The notes under the pieces: model-generated
Seen by the model: the letters and a program-made list of their open reading frames with translations, nothing else
Told to the model about the DNA's origin: nothing
Databases searched by the model: none
Shown: piece by piece, positions 8,841 through 17,643 of the stretch
Layout: the number at the start of each line of letters is the position of its first letter
Position numbering within the stretch: position 1 is the stretch's first letter
Assembly (NCBI RefSeq): GCF_000359585.1
Contig: NZ_APMH01000004.1
Span: 62,001 to 126,000 of the forward strand
Direction: 5' to 3'
Source: Clostridium tyrobutyricum DSM 2637 = ATCC 25755 = JCM 11008
Lineage (GTDB): Bacteria > Bacillota > Clostridia > Clostridiales > Clostridiaceae
Length of the DNA: 64,000 nt
Position numbers and translations under genes: made by a program

Positions 8841-9866
8841 TCACCTTCCTTTACAGTAAGTACAGTTTGGATAATGACATTCACTGCATGACCTGCACAA
8901 TCCTCCAAGTGACAATTTTATAAAGAAATCCCCGTCAGGTTTTTCATTACACAACAACATAGGTAATACTTTGTCAAACAAAGTTATTTTGTTGTATATT
9001 GCAGCTGTTGGTATACCTACTATAGGAATTTTATTTCTATATGCAAGCATAAACATATTTCCCGGTTGAACTGGAGCCCCATGTGTAATGACTTCATTGG
9101 AAGCTCTAATTATAGAAGTTGGAGTCAAATCATCTTCATCTACAGACATTCCACCTGTACAAATAACTATATCCGCTCCTTGTTCAACAGATCTGATAAT
9201 TTGATTTTCAATTAATTTATCATCATCAGGAAGCTTTAAAGTTCTAATTATACTGCTCCCGTAATATTCAATTTTAGGTTTCAGTGTATCATAAAATGCA
9301 TCTTCAACAAGTCCTTTAAATATTTCATTTCCAGTAATAATAAGATGTATTTTTTTCTTTAAAAATGGCTTTACAGAAAATAACTTTCCAAAGCTGCATA
9401 TACCTTCAAGTTTTTTTATGTTTATCTTTTTAGTAAACATTGGTATTATTCTACATGATGCAATTTTTTCACCTTCTGAAACTATTATATTATCATATAC
9501 AGTAGTTATTGATATATCTTCAATTCTATTTAGTTCATATAATTTTTCCCTGTCTATCTTAATAAGTCCAGATCTTTTGGAGTGTATATTAAGCTTTCCC
9601 TCTTTGATATCACTAAAATCAAATTCTCTACTATTGCATATGGCATTTCCAATCCTTAGGGCACTATCATCCTCATGTATAAAACCTGGTTTGTCTTCAT
9701 ATACATATATATTTTCCTTGCCCATCTTTTCAAGTATGCTTAAATCGTCTTCCGTTATTATATGACCCTTTTTAAAAGCAACACCTTTAGACTTGCCAGG
9801 TATAATTCTAGTCATATCGTGACATATAGACATTCCTACAGCATCCTTCGCTTTTATCTTTTTCAT
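8841..9866 (-). CDS. MoeA-like molybdopterin-binding protein with Cys-rich C-terminus
   Basis: 341 residues from ATG 9866 (GAGGTG 6 bases upstream; GTG 9875 is inside that site). Residues 1-165 resemble the non-catalytic MoeA segments. Residues about 170-320 carry the MoCF fold, with [31 protein letters not shown] and [12 protein letters not shown]. The last 20 residues contain [18 protein letters not shown], five cysteines and a histidine able to bind metal. Full MoeA inserts molybdate into molybdopterin. This shorter protein belongs to the group found beside XdhC and selenium-dependent hydroxylases. It may help mature the bis-sulfur/selenium Mo centre, but that is inference. It sits 14 bases after xdhC. 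Confidence 0.8.
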   Translation of the reverse strand: MKKIKAKDAVGMSICHDMTRIIPGKSKGVAFKKGHIITEDDLSILEKMGKENIYVYEDKPGFIHEDDSALRIGNAICNSREFDFSDIKEGKLNIHSKRSGLIKIDREKLYELNRIEDISITTVYDNIIVSEGEKIASCRIIPMFTKKINIKKLEGICSFGKLFSVKPFLKKKIHLIITGNEIFKGLVEDAFYDTLKPKIEYYGSSIIRTLKLPDDDKLIENQIIRSVEQGADIVICTGGMSVDEDDLTPTSIIRASNEVITHGAPVQPGNMFMLAYRNKIPIVGIPTAAIYNKITLFDKVLPMLLCNEKPDGDFFIKLSLGGLCRSCSECHYPNCTYCKGR

Positions 9867-9880
9867 AAAATTCACCTCGA

Positions 9881-10945
9881 CTATAATGTCTTGTCATTTA
9901 TAGCAAAAGAACTATGTAATTCTATATTTTGAGATCTTTTCTGTATCAATTCAGCCACAATACTTACTGCAATTTCTTCTGGAGTTTCAGATCCTATTTC
10001 AATTCCAATCGGAATAAATATCCTGCCTAGAGCCTTATCATCAAATCCATCATCCTTTAATTTGTTGAAAAATTCTAGTTTTTTTCTCTTGCTTCCCATA
10101 CCGCCAATATAGTAAGCCCTGGTCTTTAGTGCCTGTTTCAGAACTATCAAATCACTTTTATGTCCGCGTGTAACTATTATAATATAGCTTCTATCATCTA
10201 TATCCAAACTATCCATACAATTTTTAAAGTCATCCAAGACTAGTATTTTGTCCGCTTCAGGAAATTTATTCTTGTTTGCAAATTCAGCTCTATCATCTAT
10301 TACAATTGTATTAAAGCCAACCATGCTGGTTAATTTTGCAATTTGCTGTGATACATGTCCTGCTCCAAATATAAATACATTCTCCTTTACCAAAACTGGT
10401 TCGACAATGATTAATCCACTATTAATTTTAACAGATTTAAGCTTTCTTAAATTGTCTTTAATTATATTATACACACATTTGTTATTTGTAAATTTATTAA
10501 AAATAAATTTACAATCTCTGTACAGATCATATTTTACACTATTAACTTTAGTGTCAATTGAAGTTATTATATAGCAGGAATTTAAACTATCAATAGAGTT
10601 TGCGACTTCTTTATAGAGTTCAACACAATCAGCGTTTTTACTAGACAGATATTCAATAATAACTTCAACTGCTCCTCCACATATCATATCCGTATCACGT
10701 ACTCCATTTAAGTCAAATTTCATTATCAAATTCTCTTTTTTCTCAAATACCTTTGAGGAAGCTTCTATAACCTGTGCTTCAAGTCTTCCACCTCCAATAG
10801 TTCCATAAATACTTTTGTCCTTAAAAATAATCATTTTAGCTCCTGAAGTTCTTGGAGATGACCCCTCGCTGGTATATATTGTAGCTATTAAAATTGATCT
10901 ATCCTGAGTTAAATATTTATAAATATTTTTATAAATATCATTCAT
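9881..10945 (-). CDS. xdhC: XdhC/CoxI-family molybdenum hydroxylase maturation protein
   Basis: 354 residues. The N-terminal XdhC_CoxI domain includes YTSEGSSPRTSGAKMI and GTIGGGRLEAQVIE. The C-terminal Rossmann domain has FGAGHVSQQIAKLTS, TRGHKSD and GMGSKRKKLEFF. XdhC binds molybdopterin and promotes insertion of the sulfurated cofactor into xanthine dehydrogenase-type hydroxylases. The ATG at 10945 has AAGGAG 8 bases upstream; the GTG at 10954 overlaps that site. It follows the ABC permease by only 12 bases, tying cofactor maturation to purine uptake. No xanthine dehydrogenase subunit is in the window, so the client enzyme must lie beyond the left edge or elsewhere. Confidence 0.88.
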   Translation of the reverse strand: MNDIYKNIYKYLTQDRSILIATIYTSEGSSPRTSGAKMIIFKDKSIYGTIGGGRLEAQVIEASSKVFEKKENLIMKFDLNGVRDTDMICGGAVEVIIEYLSSKNADCVELYKEVANSIDSLNSCYIITSIDTKVNSVKYDLYRDCKFIFNKFTNNKCVYNIIKDNLRKLKSVKINSGLIIVEPVLVKENVFIFGAGHVSQQIAKLTSMVGFNTIVIDDRAEFANKNKFPEADKILVLDDFKNCMDSLDIDDRSYIIIVTRGHKSDLIVLKQALKTRAYYIGGMGSKRKKLEFFNKLKDDGFDDKALGRIFIPIGIEIGSETPEEIAVSIVAELIQKRSQNIELHSSFAINDKTL

Positions 10946-10957
10946 ACAACCCACTCC

Positions 10958-11887
10958 TTAACGTTCTTCTCTAAAGTAAGGGGTACCAAGCGATTTAGGT
11001 GGAGCATTTTTGTTTGATTTTTTCATATATACAAATACAAGTATTGCAATAGTCACTATATAAGGAAGCATATCTATAAAATACTGTGAAACGAACATAT
11101 TTTTCATTCTAAAGCTTATTATATCAAGTCCTCCAAAAAGATATGATGCAAAAATAGCTTTGTATGGATTCCATGCTGCAAATACTACCAAAGCTACTGC
11201 AATCCATCCTCTTCCTGCTGTAACATTATCCTGCCAGCTTGGAACATAAGCCAGCGATAAATATGCTCCACCAAGGCCACAAAGTGCTCCCCCAATGAGT
11301 ATATGTACATACTTATACAGATTTACATTTATACTAGCTGCGTCTGCTGCAGCGGGATTTTCCCCTACAGCCTTGAGATTTAATCCTCTATAAGTTCTAT
11401 AAAAATAAACTCCCATAACAATTGCAGCTATATATCCAAGATACACTAAAATATCCTGTTTAAAGAAAATGGGCCCAATAAAGGGTATATGTGAAATCCC
11501 AGGTATACTTAAAGGCTGAAAAAATTGACTAACATGAGCTGGTACGTTTTTACCAACTACATTTCTGCCTACAAAATTAGAAAATCCAGTACCAAATATG
11601 GATATTGCCAATCCTGAAACTGTCTGGTTTGCTCTTAAGTTAACTGTTAAAACAGTATATACAAGTACACCAAGTGCTCCTGCTATCATTGCTGCCAAAA
11701 TAGCCATTCCAGGATTTCCAGTTTTATATCCTATACTAAATCCCATAACCGCACCCATGAGCATCAATCCCTCAACTCCAAGATTTAAATTTCCAGCCTT
11801 TTCAGTTAAAATTTCTCCTAGTGTTGCAAAAAGAAGAGGAGTTCCTGCAACTACGGCTGCTGCTAAAAAACTAATTACTGCATCCAT
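10958..11887 (-). CDS. Nucleoside/purine ABC transporter permease (second subunit)
   Basis: 309 residues with about 8-10 hydrophobic segments. The motif GEILTEKAGNLNLGVEGLML is the conserved signature of BPD_transp_2 permeases working with Bmp-type binding proteins, and AVGENPAAADAASINV is the loop that contacts the ATPase. RBS GAGGTG lies before the ATG. It sits 3 bases after the other permease gene, and together with the ATPase and Bmp lipoproteins forms a complete importer of the NupNOPQ/YufNOPQ type. The purine-catabolic genes downstream make nucleobase or nucleoside uptake the likely role. Confidence 0.9.
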   Translation of the reverse strand: MDAVISFLAAAVVAGTPLLFATLGEILTEKAGNLNLGVEGLMLMGAVMGFSIGYKTGNPGMAILAAMIAGALGVLVYTVLTVNLRANQTVSGLAISIFGTGFSNFVGRNVVGKNVPAHVSQFFQPLSIPGISHIPFIGPIFFKQDILVYLGYIAAIVMGVYFYRTYRGLNLKAVGENPAAADAASINVNLYKYVHILIGGALCGLGGAYLSLAYVPSWQDNVTAGRGWIAVALVVFAAWNPYKAIFASYLFGGLDIISFRMKNMFVSQYFIDMLPYIVTIAILVFVYMKKSNKNAPPKSLGTPYFREER

Positions 11888-11890
11888 TAT

Positions 11891-12979
11891 TTACACCTCA
11901 TTTACAACTTTATTTTTTTCTTCATTATTTTCTTCGCCTTTTGAAAATCTATATCTAATGAAGAATTCGCTTCCAAGTACAAAGAATAAAATTACCGCCT
12001 GAAGTAGTGATGATACTGAATCAGGTATACCAAATGCTGTCTGGATAAATGATCCACCCTGTAAAAGTGCTGCAAATAAGACTGATACTACAATACTTAT
12101 AACAGGATTTAAATTTGCTATCCAAGCTATTATTATTCCTGTATATCCAACCCCTCCTGTTATTTCAGTAGATAGAGTCTGTTCTACTGCCGAGGCCTGT
12201 ATTACTCCTGTTATTCCACAAAATATGGCACTTAATACTATAGCAATAAGGGTAGTTTTCTTTATATTCATTCCTGCATATTTAGCAGTATTTTCACTTT
12301 CACCAATTACAGAAATTTCATAACCTGTTTTAGTATGATTCAAAAATACAGCTACAAATACTGCGAGTACTATTAAAATTATCCATCCAATATGAATTCC
12401 AAAAACATTTGGTAAAACTGCATTGAGAGAAAAATTAGGCATTTTGGGAAATCCCAGAGAACCTGGATCTTTCCAAGGTCCATATTGAAGGTATGTTATA
12501 AATTTTAATGCAATATAGTTCATCATAAGTGTTGTTATAGTTTCATTTGCTCTCCACTTTACTCTAAAGAAGCCAGGTATAAATCCCCATATTCCACTGA
12601 ATAACGCTCCACTTAAAAACATCAAAACAATAAGTACCGGCATTGGCATATCTGGAAAGTGAAATGCAACAAGAGCTGCTCCAAATCCTCCCATTATTAT
12701 CTGTCCTTCACCACCTATATTATAGTATTTAAGCTTAAGGGCCACTGTAATTCCAAGTGCAGTAATTCCAAGTGGTACTGCTGCAACTATAGTCTGTCTT
12801 ATCGAATTGGCACTTCCAAATGCTCCCTTAAACATGGAAATGTAAACTGCTATCGGATTGCACTTAAGTGTTACAAATAGGATCCCCATTACAATAAAAG
12901 CCAATACTATGGCAATTATTCTTATAGATACTTCTTGTTTTTTACTTATGTCCTGTCTTTTAACAAATTTCATTTTCAT
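11891..12979 (-). CDS. Nucleoside/purine ABC transporter permease (first subunit)
   Basis: 362 residues from ATG 12979 (MKMKFVKRQD). A longer frame back to 13054 would overlap the ATPase gene by nearly 100 bases, and AAAGGTGA lies 8 bases before 12979. About 8-9 membrane segments are present. KLKYYNIGGEGQIIMGGFGA and KWRANETITTLMMNYIA are typical of the larger permease of Bmp-linked importers, and VIGESENTAKYAGMNIKKT is the cytoplasmic coupling loop. The start lies inside the end of the ATPase gene (20-base overlap), showing tight coupling. It heterodimerises with the product of 10958-11887. Confidence 0.88.
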   Translation of the reverse strand: MKMKFVKRQDISKKQEVSIRIIAIVLAFIVMGILFVTLKCNPIAVYISMFKGAFGSANSIRQTIVAAVPLGITALGITVALKLKYYNIGGEGQIIMGGFGAALVAFHFPDMPMPVLIVLMFLSGALFSGIWGFIPGFFRVKWRANETITTLMMNYIALKFITYLQYGPWKDPGSLGFPKMPNFSLNAVLPNVFGIHIGWIILIVLAVFVAVFLNHTKTGYEISVIGESENTAKYAGMNIKKTTLIAIVLSAIFCGITGVIQASAVEQTLSTEITGGVGYTGIIIAWIANLNPVISIVVSVLFAALLQGGSFIQTAFGIPDSVSSLLQAVILFFVLGSEFFIRYRFSKGEENNEEKNKVVNEV

Positions 12980-14498
12980 AAACTTCATCACCTTTGTAAT
13001 TATTACCAAGCATTTTATAACCGATAATTTCCTTTGTAGCTTTCTCACTTTCAAAATTTCCTGTTATTTCACCTGAATGCATAACTATAATTCTGTCACA
13101 TAGATTCAATAGTATGTCCAAATCTTCTCCAACAAATAGTACTCCCGTACCCTTCTCTTTTTCTTTATTTACCAGATTGTAAATAGTATAACATGTATTT
13201 ATATCAAGGCCTCTCACAGGATATCCCATTAAAAGTAGTTTAGGATTTAATCCAAGTTCTCTTCCCAAAAGTATTTTCTGTATATTTCCTCCAGATAGAT
13301 TTTTGATTGGATAATGTATGTTTGGAGTTTTTACATCAAGATCATCTTTAATCTTCTGGGATTCCTTTTCCATATCATCTTTCTTTAGAATATACCCCTT
13401 TTGGTACTTATAATGTTTTAAAAGGACATTGTCTACCATATCCATGGATCCTACTAGCCCCATGCCAATTCTATCTTCAGGTACAAAACTTATTCCTATA
13501 TTTTCTTTTGCAAGCTTTGCACTATCTTTACAGGTTATATCTTTTCCTTCGAACTCAATTTTACCACTTGATATTTTAGTAACTCCAGCTATAGCTTCAC
13601 AGAGTTCCTTTTGCCCACACCCTGAAATTCCTGCAATACCTACTACTTCACCCTCATGTATCTCAAAATTTATATTTTTAAGTACAGGTATATTGGCATC
13701 ATTTATTAAATTCAAATCTGAAACTTTCAAAATAGTTTTTCCAATAGTTGTATTTGACCTTTTTATTGCCAGATCTACATGATACCCTATCATTTTATCC
13801 ACTAATTCCTTAGGTGTAGTATCTTCTTTTTTTACAGTTTCAACAGATTCACCTTTTCTAAGTATGGTAATACTATCTGCTACCTCCATAACTTCATCCA
13901 GTTTGTGAGTTATAAAGATAATGGAACATCCTTCTTTTTTCATTCTGTTCATCAAATCAAATAACTTTTTAGTCTCCTGGGGAGTAAATACTGCTGTAGG
14001 TTCATCCAAAATAAGAATATCTGCACCCCTGCATAGTACTTTTAATATTTCAAGATTTTCTCTCTCTCCTACAGACATATCGTAAACATATTTGTTTAAA
14101 TCCACATCAAAACCATATTTATCCTGTATCTTCTGAATTTTTTTCAATTCCTGATCGTAATTCAAGAAGATTTTCCTTTTATTTCCCAAAAGAATATTTT
14201 GTATGGCAGTCATGGACTCTATAAGTTTAAAATGTTGATATATCATCCCTACACCAGATTTTATAGCATCAGTAGGTGATTTGAACCTAGCTTCCCTGCC
14301 ATGTATAAAAATTGAACCGCCATCAGGAATATAAATTCCTGACAACATGTTCATAAGAGTACTCTTTCCTGCACCATTTTCTCCTAACAGTGCATGTATT
14401 TCTCCACCTTTAACATTAAAATTAATATTGTTGTTTGCAACAACATCACCAAATTTTTTGGTTATATTCTTCATAGTTAAATAATATTCTTCACTCAA
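12960..14498 (-). CDS. Nucleoside/purine ABC transporter ATP-binding protein (tandem ATPase)
   Basis: 512 residues with two ABC domains. The first has Walker A GENGAGKST, the signature-position segment SVGERENLEIL and Walker B ILILDEPTAVFTP. The second has a degenerate Walker A (GISGCGQKELCEAI), signature LSGGNIQKILLGREL, and KLLLMGYPVRGLDI in place of a classic Walker B DEP. Degeneracy in the second half is usual in sugar/nucleoside-type tandem ATPases. It powers the two permeases downstream. The start is TTG 14498 behind GAGAGGAAG. It sits 17 bases after the Bmp lipoprotein gene, so one transcript should carry binding protein, ATPase and permeases. Confidence 0.92.
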   Translation of the reverse strand: MSEEYYLTMKNITKKFGDVVANNNINFNVKGGEIHALLGENGAGKSTLMNMLSGIYIPDGGSIFIHGREARFKSPTDAIKSGVGMIYQHFKLIESMTAIQNILLGNKRKIFLNYDQELKKIQKIQDKYGFDVDLNKYVYDMSVGERENLEILKVLCRGADILILDEPTAVFTPQETKKLFDLMNRMKKEGCSIIFITHKLDEVMEVADSITILRKGESVETVKKEDTTPKELVDKMIGYHVDLAIKRSNTTIGKTILKVSDLNLINDANIPVLKNINFEIHEGEVVGIAGISGCGQKELCEAIAGVTKISSGKIEFEGKDITCKDSAKLAKENIGISFVPEDRIGMGLVGSMDMVDNVLLKHYKYQKGYILKKDDMEKESQKIKDDLDVKTPNIHYPIKNLSGGNIQKILLGRELGLNPKLLLMGYPVRGLDINTCYTIYNLVNKEKEKGTGVLFVGEDLDILLNLCDRIIVMHSGEITGNFESEKATKEIIGYKMLGNNYKGDEVYENEIC

Positions 14499-14515
14499 AA
14501 GGATACACTTCCTCT

Positions 14516-15643
14516 CTATTTTTCATTTACACCATTTATACCCTGTACAAACCAATCTATTTTTTCAAGATAAGCATCATCAAGAACCTGACCTTCCTTA
14601 ACTTTCAATTCGCCTTTTTGATCTTTGATAGGTCCTTCAAATATCTTCAATTTACCTGAAATTATATCTGCCTTTGCTTTCGCTACAGCTGCTTCTCCTC
14701 CTGCAGGTGCACTTTCTTTTCTAATTGGTGCAAGGTCAACAGCTCCTGATTCGAGACCTTTCAACCATTTTTGAGACTTCCACTTTCCTGCTATGATATC
14801 GTTCATCTGTTCCTTGTAGTATACATCCCAGTGATAAATAGGTGCTGTCATATACATCTTTGGATCTGCATTTTTCTTGTCCCTGTCAAATCCTATACCT
14901 GCAAGTCCCTTTTCTTGAGCTGGGTCCAATGCTGATGTAGTATTTTGTTCTTCACTTATAACGTCATTTCCCTGGTCAACAAGTGCCTTGCCTGCTTCTT
15001 TTTCCTTTGCAGGATCATACCATGTATGAGTCCACTTTACATTTACTACAGCTTTTTTATTTACAGATTGTACTCCTAATGCAAAAGCATCGATTTGTCT
15101 ATATAACTCTGGTATTGGCATAGATCCTACCACACCTATTTTGTTTGTCTTTGTTTTCATTCCAGCAAGTATACCACTTAAATATGTTGCTTGATAGTAT
15201 TTAGCAAAATATGCTCCCATATTGTCTGCTGTCTTGTATCCTGCATTATGTAGGAATATTATGTCTGGATGTTTTTTTGCTTCCTGGTATACATAGTCCA
15301 TATATCCAAAACTTGCAGCTATAATTACATTACATCCCTGGCTGATCATATCTTCTATAACAGGTTGTACTTTCTGTGATTCAGGTACATTTTCCTTGTA
15401 TATAGTCTTTATTCCCATCTTTTCAATAGCCAGTCTTCCATCATTGTGGGCATCAACCCATCCACCATCACCTAAACTTCCACTATAGATAAATCCAACT
15501 TTTATCTTGTCCTTATCTATCTTTTTACCTTGCGAAGTAGTAGTTACTCCTGTAGAGCTTGTCTTTGACGATGAACATCCTGCAAATAATCCTGTAATAA
15601 CAACGAGTGCAAGTAAAAATACAAGTATTCTCTTCTTTTTCAT
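14516..15643 (-). CDS. Bmp-family nucleoside/purine-binding lipoprotein (operon copy)
   Basis: 375 residues from ATG 15643, with AAGGGGG upstream; the longer frame from 15733 has no ribosome site and would bury the signal peptide. The N-terminus is a lipoprotein signal (MKKKR, hydrophobic core, then FAGC with Cys as lipidated residue). Residues about 45-370 are the Bmp periplasmic-binding fold with GDGGWVDAHNDGR, HTWYDPAKEKEAG and GIGFDRDKKNADP. It captures nucleosides or purines for the ABC transporter encoded immediately downstream. A near-identical paralog lies upstream at 16121-17248; ligand-side segments differ (SGSLGDGGW, YFAKYYQATY here). Confidence 0.92.
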   Translation of the reverse strand: MKKKRILVFLLALVVITGLFAGCSSSKTSSTGVTTTSQGKKIDKDKIKVGFIYSGSLGDGGWVDAHNDGRLAIEKMGIKTIYKENVPESQKVQPVIEDMISQGCNVIIAASFGYMDYVYQEAKKHPDIIFLHNAGYKTADNMGAYFAKYYQATYLSGILAGMKTKTNKIGVVGSMPIPELYRQIDAFALGVQSVNKKAVVNVKWTHTWYDPAKEKEAGKALVDQGNDVISEEQNTTSALDPAQEKGLAGIGFDRDKKNADPKMYMTAPIYHWDVYYKEQMNDIIAGKWKSQKWLKGLESGAVDLAPIRKESAPAGGEAAVAKAKADIISGKLKIFEGPIKDQKGELKVKEGQVLDDAYLEKIDWFVQGINGVNEK

Positions 15644-16074
15644 TATTAGGTCCCCCTTGATATTTAATATGAATTTTATATTACTATTGATTTCATGCAA
15701 CAAATTTTTTAAGTACATGTAATATACAATCATATTATTAATAAGTATTAAGTATTTTTATGTTTTTATAGAATAATTTTAATAAAATTATCATTATTGT
15801 TATAATAATATATTATTATAATAAATTATTATTATAATAAGTATTATAATTGCGAATTTAAAATAATGCAATAGGTAAAATACAAATTTATTAATATTTT
15901 TTGATTTATATATGATAAATCTTATGATAACGTATATATTTATATGATTATATCATTTTTTTACATATTTAAATATGACTTTCATTAGTTATCAATCTTA
16001 TCGATGTTTTTCTTTATTTTCTGAAAAAGCATTTTTTGTATCTTTAAATTTCATAAATGTAAAAAATTTATAAT
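15644..16074 (-). promoter_or_regulatory. AT-rich leader/promoter region of the purine importer operon
   Basis: 430 bases without a gene. The part at about 15770-15855 is almost pure A/T with overlapping self-complementary TATAATAATA-type runs. It must contain the promoter for the long operon running down to position 1, because a terminator-like hairpin separates it from the upstream Bmp gene. I looked on the minus strand for purine riboswitch hallmarks (the conserved TATA stem and the GTTTCTACC and GACTA segments) and saw none. No unambiguous -35/-10 pair could be chosen because too many TATAAT-like words occur. Confidence 0.4.
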
Positions 16075-16107
16075 AAAAATGCTAGAAATATTTATTCTAG
16101 CATTTTT
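16075..16107 (-). terminator. Hairpin terminator after upstream Bmp gene
   Basis: Inverted repeat AAAAATGCTAGAA / TTCTAGCATTTTT with a 7-base loop, 14 bases after the stop of the 16121-17248 gene. On the minus strand it is followed by a T-rich stretch. It should make the upstream Bmp gene monocistronic. Confidence 0.75.
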
Positions 16108-16120
16108 ATCATTGACATTT

Positions 16121-17248
16121 TTATTTTTCATTTGCTCCATTTATTCCTTGTACAAACCAGTCTATTTTTTGAAGATAAGCATCATCTAGCGATTGTCCGG
16201 CTTTAACTTTCAATTCACCTTTTTGATCTTTAATAGGGCCTACATATACCTTCAATTTACCCGAACTTATATCTGCCTTGGCTTTTGCTACAGCTTCTTT
16301 TGCTCCTGCTGGTGCACTTTGATCTCTGATTGGTGCAAGATCAACAACTCCTGATTCAAGACCTTTCAACCAACTCTGTGATTTCCACTTTCCAGCAATT
16401 AAGTCATTGATCTGTTCTTTGTAATATACACTCCAGTTATAAACAGGTGCAGTCATATACATCTTTGGATCTGCATTTTTCTTGTCCCTGTCAAATCCTA
16501 TACCTGCAAGCCCCTTTTCTTGGGCAGCATCCAATGCTGATGTAGTATCCTGTTCTTCACTTATAACATCATTTCCCTGATCAACAAGTGCTTTGCCTGC
16601 CTCTTTTTCTTTTGCAGGATCATACCATGTGTGAGTCCATTTCACATTTACTACAGCTTTTTTATTTACTGATTGCACTCCTAAAGCAAATGCATTGATT
16701 TGTCTATATAGTTCTGGTATTGGCATAGACGCTACTACACCTATTTTGTTTGTCTTTGTCTTCATTCCGGCTACTATACCACTTAGATAAGTTGCTTCAT
16801 ACAATCTTCCAATATACACTCCCATATTGTCTGCCGTCTTGTATCCAGTATTATGTAAGAATATTATATCCGGATGCTTCTGTGCTTCCTTATACATATA
16901 ATCCATATATCCAAAACTTGTACCAATAATTACATTGCATCCCTGATTTATCATGTCCTCTATAACTGTCTGTACTTTCTGTGACTCAGGCACGTTTTCC
17001 TTGTAAATAGTTTTTATTCCCATCTTCTCAAGAGCCAGTCTTCCATCATTGTGTGCATCATTCCATCCACCATCACCTACAGCTGCAAGATAGATAAATC
17101 CAACCTTAATCTTATCCTTATCTATTTTTTTACCCTGTGAAGTAGTAGTTATTCCTGTAGAACTTGTCTTGGATGACGAACACCCTGCAAACAGTCCTGT
17201 AATAACAACAAGCGTAAGTAAAAATGTAAGTATTTTTTTCTTTTTCAT
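16121..17248 (-). CDS. Bmp-family nucleoside/purine-binding lipoprotein (stand-alone paralog)
   Basis: 375 residues, same length and very high similarity to the downstream copy, including the lipobox (FAGCSSSK). RBS AGGGGG precedes the ATG. The clearest differences fall in expected ligand-contact segments: LAAVGDGGWNDAH versus SGSLGDGGWVDAH, GTSFGYMDYMYKE versus AASFGYMDYVYQE, and YIGRLYEATYLSG versus YFAKYYQATYLSG. It has its own terminator and presumably its own promoter, so it can be expressed separately and feed an alternative ligand to the same ABC core. This is a tandem duplication with likely divergence of specificity; the exact ligand cannot be read. Confidence 0.9.
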   Translation of the reverse strand: MKKKKILTFLLTLVVITGLFAGCSSSKTSSTGITTTSQGKKIDKDKIKVGFIYLAAVGDGGWNDAHNDGRLALEKMGIKTIYKENVPESQKVQTVIEDMINQGCNVIIGTSFGYMDYMYKEAQKHPDIIFLHNTGYKTADNMGVYIGRLYEATYLSGIVAGMKTKTNKIGVVASMPIPELYRQINAFALGVQSVNKKAVVNVKWTHTWYDPAKEKEAGKALVDQGNDVISEEQDTTSALDAAQEKGLAGIGFDRDKKNADPKMYMTAPVYNWSVYYKEQINDLIAGKWKSQSWLKGLESGVVDLAPIRDQSAPAGAKEAVAKAKADISSGKLKVYVGPIKDQKGELKVKAGQSLDDAYLQKIDWFVQGINGANEK

Positions 17249-17261
17249 AGATAGTCCCCCT

Positions 17262-17305
17262 AATTTAATAATATATTATTAATTTAATAATATATTATTA
17301 AATTA
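17262..17305 (-). repeat. Tandem AT palindromic repeat in Bmp paralog leader
   Basis: The 19-base unit AATTTAATAATATATTATT occurs twice head to tail (17262-17280 and 17281-17299) and is followed by a partial third start. Each unit contains the palindrome TTAATAATATATTATTAA. It lies directly upstream of the ribosome site of the Bmp gene and within the region shared with the divergently read regulator at 17644, so it could be an operator or a promoter duplication. Confidence 0.5.
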
Positions 17306-17643
17306 TAGTTGGAAATTCTATATAAATCAATAGTAAAATATAAATTTATTAAAATATGAGTGATTTTATAATTAAATCAGTTTTAAATTTTCTTATGATT
17401 TCAATTAAAATTACATATTGTAATTTTAATAATTTTATACTTTATTTTTAGTATATAAATTCTTATACTAAAAATATTTTATAAGTATTTTATAAATATG
17501 GGTTTTAATATATAAATTTAATGATATAATTAAAACTAAGTATTTTATGTTGGGATAATTTTATTATTAGGTAACTACTTGTTATTTTCATTTTATTTAT
17601 TATCTTTATTGTTATAAATTAAATAATAGTTGAGGTGAAAAAT
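17300..17643. promoter_or_regulatory. Divergent intergenic region between Bmp paralog and YheO-type regulator
   Basis: About 340 bases of very AT-rich DNA. It must hold promoters for the Bmp gene (minus) and the regulator (plus). Apart from the tandem repeat at its left end and several short self-complementary words, such as ATTTTAATA and TATAAAT around 17440-17530, I see no recognisable riboswitch, gene or strong promoter. Confidence 0.35.

Noticed and set aside
15770-15855. CRISPR-like or satellite repeat
   Set aside because: Low-complexity A/T runs without fixed unit length or spacers.
15644-17640. Purine riboswitch upstream of the Bmp genes
   Set aside because: The conserved core words of purine riboswitches were not found on the minus strand; only AT-rich repeats were seen.
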